NCBI RefSeq assembly: GCF_001742225.1
Contig: NZ_CP017077.1
Location: 62,001-126,000, forward strand
Direction of reading: 5' to 3'
From: Novosphingobium resinovorum
Lineage (GTDB): Bacteria > Pseudomonadota > Alphaproteobacteria > Sphingomonadales > Sphingomonadaceae
DNA: 64,000 bases
In this document: positions 62,283-64,000 of the stretch, one piece after another
Position numbering within the stretch: position 1 is the stretch's first letter
How the letters are laid out: each line of letters starts with the position of its first letter
Made by a program: the position numbers and the translations under genes
The notes under the pieces: generated by a model
The model's input: only the letters and a program-made list of their open reading frames with translations
What the model was told of the DNA's origin: nothing
Database searches by the model: none

Positions 62283-63565
62283 TGGCCAAGATACCTGCCG
62301 TCATGGGCGTGCATCTGCTCGATGCGTCGCGCGGCCCGACGCGGGTCGGGACCCTTACCCGCGATGGCGACGGGGGTGTCTCGTTCGTCGTTGCCGAGAC
62401 CTACCTTCAGGACGAACAGCGACCTGTCCTGAGCCTGGGCTGGTTCGATCCTTCTTCGGCCGAGGGCACGCGCGACAGGCTTGCAGCGCGCACCCAAAAG
62501 GTGGCGATCAACGGTTTCCTGCCGCCGTGGTTCTCCGGCCTGCTCCCTGAAGGGGCGCTGCACGAGATGGTGCTGGGTGAGATGGGCCCCGGGGATCATG
62601 ACCAGTTCGATGTGCTCACCAGGCTGGGCGCCGACCTGCCCGGCGCCGTCCTGGTGACGCCCGAGACGGAATTTCCCGCCTCGGCCGGGCCGGCCGAAAT
62701 GGTCGACACACGCGGATTTCAGGCGCCCCTGCCCAGCGGGCTCGTCAAGTTCTCGCTGGCGGGCGTGCAGCTCAAGTTCACCGCCAACCTTCATGACGAA
62801 CGCCTGACGGTGCCCGGGCGCGGAGAAAGCGGGCGGTGCATCATCAAAGTCGCGAGCGAGCGGTACGCCGGCCTGCCCGAGGCGGAGCATGCTGGCATGC
62901 TGCTTGCGCGCTCACTGGGCGTGAACACCGCCGATTGCCGGCTGGTCTCGCGCGACGTCGTCGAGGGGATACCCGAGGAGATGCTGGAGCACGGCGACCA
63001 GATCCTGGTCGTCGAGCGCTTCGACCGCTCGAGCGACGGCAACCGCATCCACATCGAGGACACCGCGCAGATCCTGGGCGCTGCGGGAGAGCGCAAGTAT
63101 ACCATGGGTACGAGCGAGACGGTGATCAACGCCGTACGGCGCTTCAGCACCGACAACCGCAGCGACATCCTGGAGGCGGTACGGCGCATTGTCGCCGACG
63201 TGCTTCTGGGCAATGGCGACAACCACCTCAAAAACTGGTCTTTCCGTTTTCCGGCGCCCGGGCAGATCCGCCTTTCACCGGCTTACGACATCGTGCCCAC
63301 GGTTCTGTTCATGCCGGGCGACACGATGGCGCTGCAATTCATCGGCACCCGCAGCTTCGAGACCGTCAACCTGCACCGCTTCGAACGGGTCGCCAGGTTC
63401 CTGGATCTCGATCCGCGATGGATGACGCGCGAGGTACGGAATATCGTAGTCAAGGCGCTGGACACCTGGCCTGCCCTGATGCCCGAGTTGCTGCCCCGCG
63501 AGCGCGCGAGCGCCCTGCTGTTGCGCCTTGAGGGCCTGCGCATCGTCCAGGAAGCGCGCGGCTGA
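62282..63565 (+). CDS. hipA: HipA-like serine/threonine kinase toxin
   Basis: A 427-residue HipA kinase. N-subdomain: VGTLTRDGDGGVSFVVAETY; then SLGWFD, FLPPWFSGLLPEGALHEMVL; nucleotide and catalytic regions: KFSLAGVQLKFTANLH, CIIKVASERYAGLPEAEHAG, LVVERFDRSSDGNRIHIEDT, VLLGNGDNHLKNWSF (catalytic Asp and Asn) and LSPAYDIVPT (metal-binding Asp). Length fits HipA. E. coli HipA phosphorylates glutamyl-tRNA synthetase; the target here is not known. It is intact and coupled to hipB. Confidence 0.93.
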   Translation: MAKIPAVMGVHLLDASRGPTRVGTLTRDGDGGVSFVVAETYLQDEQRPVLSLGWFDPSSAEGTRDRLAARTQKVAINGFLPPWFSGLLPEGALHEMVLGEMGPGDHDQFDVLTRLGADLPGAVLVTPETEFPASAGPAEMVDTRGFQAPLPSGLVKFSLAGVQLKFTANLHDERLTVPGRGESGRCIIKVASERYAGLPEAEHAGMLLARSLGVNTADCRLVSRDVVEGIPEEMLEHGDQILVVERFDRSSDGNRIHIEDTAQILGAAGERKYTMGTSETVINAVRRFSTDNRSDILEAVRRIVADVLLGNGDNHLKNWSFRFPAPGQIRLSPAYDIVPTVLFMPGDTMALQFIGTRSFETVNLHRFERVARFLDLDPRWMTREVRNIVVKALDTWPALMPELLPRERASALLLRLEGLRIVQEARG

Positions 63566-63626
63566 ACCGATCCTCGCACTCCTCGCTGCCCACTGCCCCG
63601 CCCCGCAATGCCCCAAGGAGAAGGCC

Positions 63627-63827
63627 ATGATCGACTTTCGGGAGAATGCGCGCAAACAGCTGCAGCGCGCAAAGGACGAGCTTGCGAGCGCTCAAGGGAA
63701 AAGCAGTCACCCAGACCACAACACGTACGACCTACAGCCTTCCGGATTCGACAGTAAACCCGGCGCACATGCTCTCCGACCTGGTCGCCGGCGGTGCGGC
63801 GAGCGCTATGCCCCCCGGCAGCGATGA
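63627..63827 (+). pseudogene. N-terminal fragment of a hypothetical gene starting MIDFRENARK
   Basis: AAGGAG lies nine bases before the ATG. The first 22 residues (MIDFRENARKQLQRAKDELA) look like the start of a helical hypothetical protein, after which the frame runs through sequence that is coding-like in another frame and ends at 63827. The start resembles the repeat at 61712. It is probably a truncated or chimeric gene at the right edge of the hipBA insertion. Confidence 0.45.
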
Positions 63828-64000
63828 AACGCTGGTAAGCGGAACGCGGCGTTTCACATTGCCGACTTCAGACCTTACGCCCAGCGGGTTCGAGGAACTC
63901 ATTAGCCCGCTGGCGCCGGAAGATCCCTCATATCTGCCGATCACCACCAACGCTGCCCGCACGTTTCAGGTGGACGCCGGCGTCACTTCAGGCCGGATAA
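63682..64000 (+). CDS. unidentified protein, runs off the window end
   Basis: An open frame with possible TTG start at 63682 (AAAGGA six bases upstream) or ATG at 63769 continues to the window edge. It reads TQTTTRTTYSLPDSTVNPAH, MLSDLVAGGAASAMPPGSDE, then RRFTLPTSDLTPSGFEELIS and continues. It is rich in Thr, Ser and Pro and has no family that I recognise. The composition is more protein-like than the competing frame. Confidence 0.4.
   Translation, partial: MRALKGKAVTQTTTRTTYSLPDSTVNPAHMLSDLVAGGAASAMPPGSDETLVSGTRRFTLPTSDLTPSGFEELISPLAPEDPSYLPITTNAARTFQVDAGVTSGRI

Overview
The window looks like accessory DNA from a high-GC alphaproteobacterium, most likely a sphingomonad (Sphingomonas, Sphingobium or Novosphingobium type). 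Support comes from two LexA boxes of the alphaproteobacterial GTTC-N7-GTTC type, an imuA-imuB-dnaE2 mutagenesis cassette, a group 1 sigma factor of alphaproteobacterial layout, and uniformly GC-rich coding. I saw no rRNA, tRNA or CRISPR array. Genus-level placement is inference.

Layout. (1) 1-3108: small-molecule enzymes on the + strand (SDR end, epoxide-hydrolase-like protein, VOC protein, HSL-type esterase), then a truncated GNAT and an exported retropepsin-like protease (3139-4757). (2) 4963-8867: two mobile elements, an IS91-like transposase plus tyrosine recombinase pair and an intact IS30-family element. (3) 9016-27131: a run of regulator-plus-enzyme cassettes (AraC/PPOX, AraC, ECF41-type sigma factor, LysR/SnoaL/SDR, AraC/SDR/VOC/SnoaL/enoyl-reductase-like, TetR/SDR/VOC/quinone reductase). 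The ECF41 cassette has a divergent pair of matching promoters. The TetR cassette has repeated operators on both sides of the regulator. (4) 27330-30328: a compact arsenic operon arsR-arsC-acr3-arsN-arsH. (5) 30655-31485: a terminase remnant, a 71-residue internally repeated protein and a DUF3892 protein. (6) 31547-51373: a genome-maintenance island with a WYL regulator divergent from a 1125-residue Dna2-like nuclease-helicase, SRAP/YedK, AlkB-like, DinB, DnaE2, ImuB, ImuA, a broken EcsC gene and an SbcD/SbcC-like pair. LexA boxes precede dinB-alkB and imuA-imuB-dnaE2. (7) 51463-56358: lipoprotein, IS630 element using a probable -1 frameshift, two poorly known proteins and a pRiA4b-like protein. 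(8) 56562-64000: a group 1 sigma factor, a second diverged copy of the SRAP-alkB segment, several decayed genes, and a hipBA module with a spaced operator array.

How the parts work together. The first half is a catalogue of one-regulator-one-operon catabolic or detoxification modules. The middle is a stress and DNA-damage-tolerance island: SOS-controlled translesion synthesis, damage reversal, abasic-site protection and end-processing nucleases. A direct repeat of about 1.1 kb (36691-37776 and 58976-60114) brackets the mutagenesis cassette, the SbcCD-like pair and rpoD, which suggests that this block moved or was duplicated as a unit. Frequent frameshifts, one in-frame stop and gene fragments near mobile elements show that the region is actively turning over.
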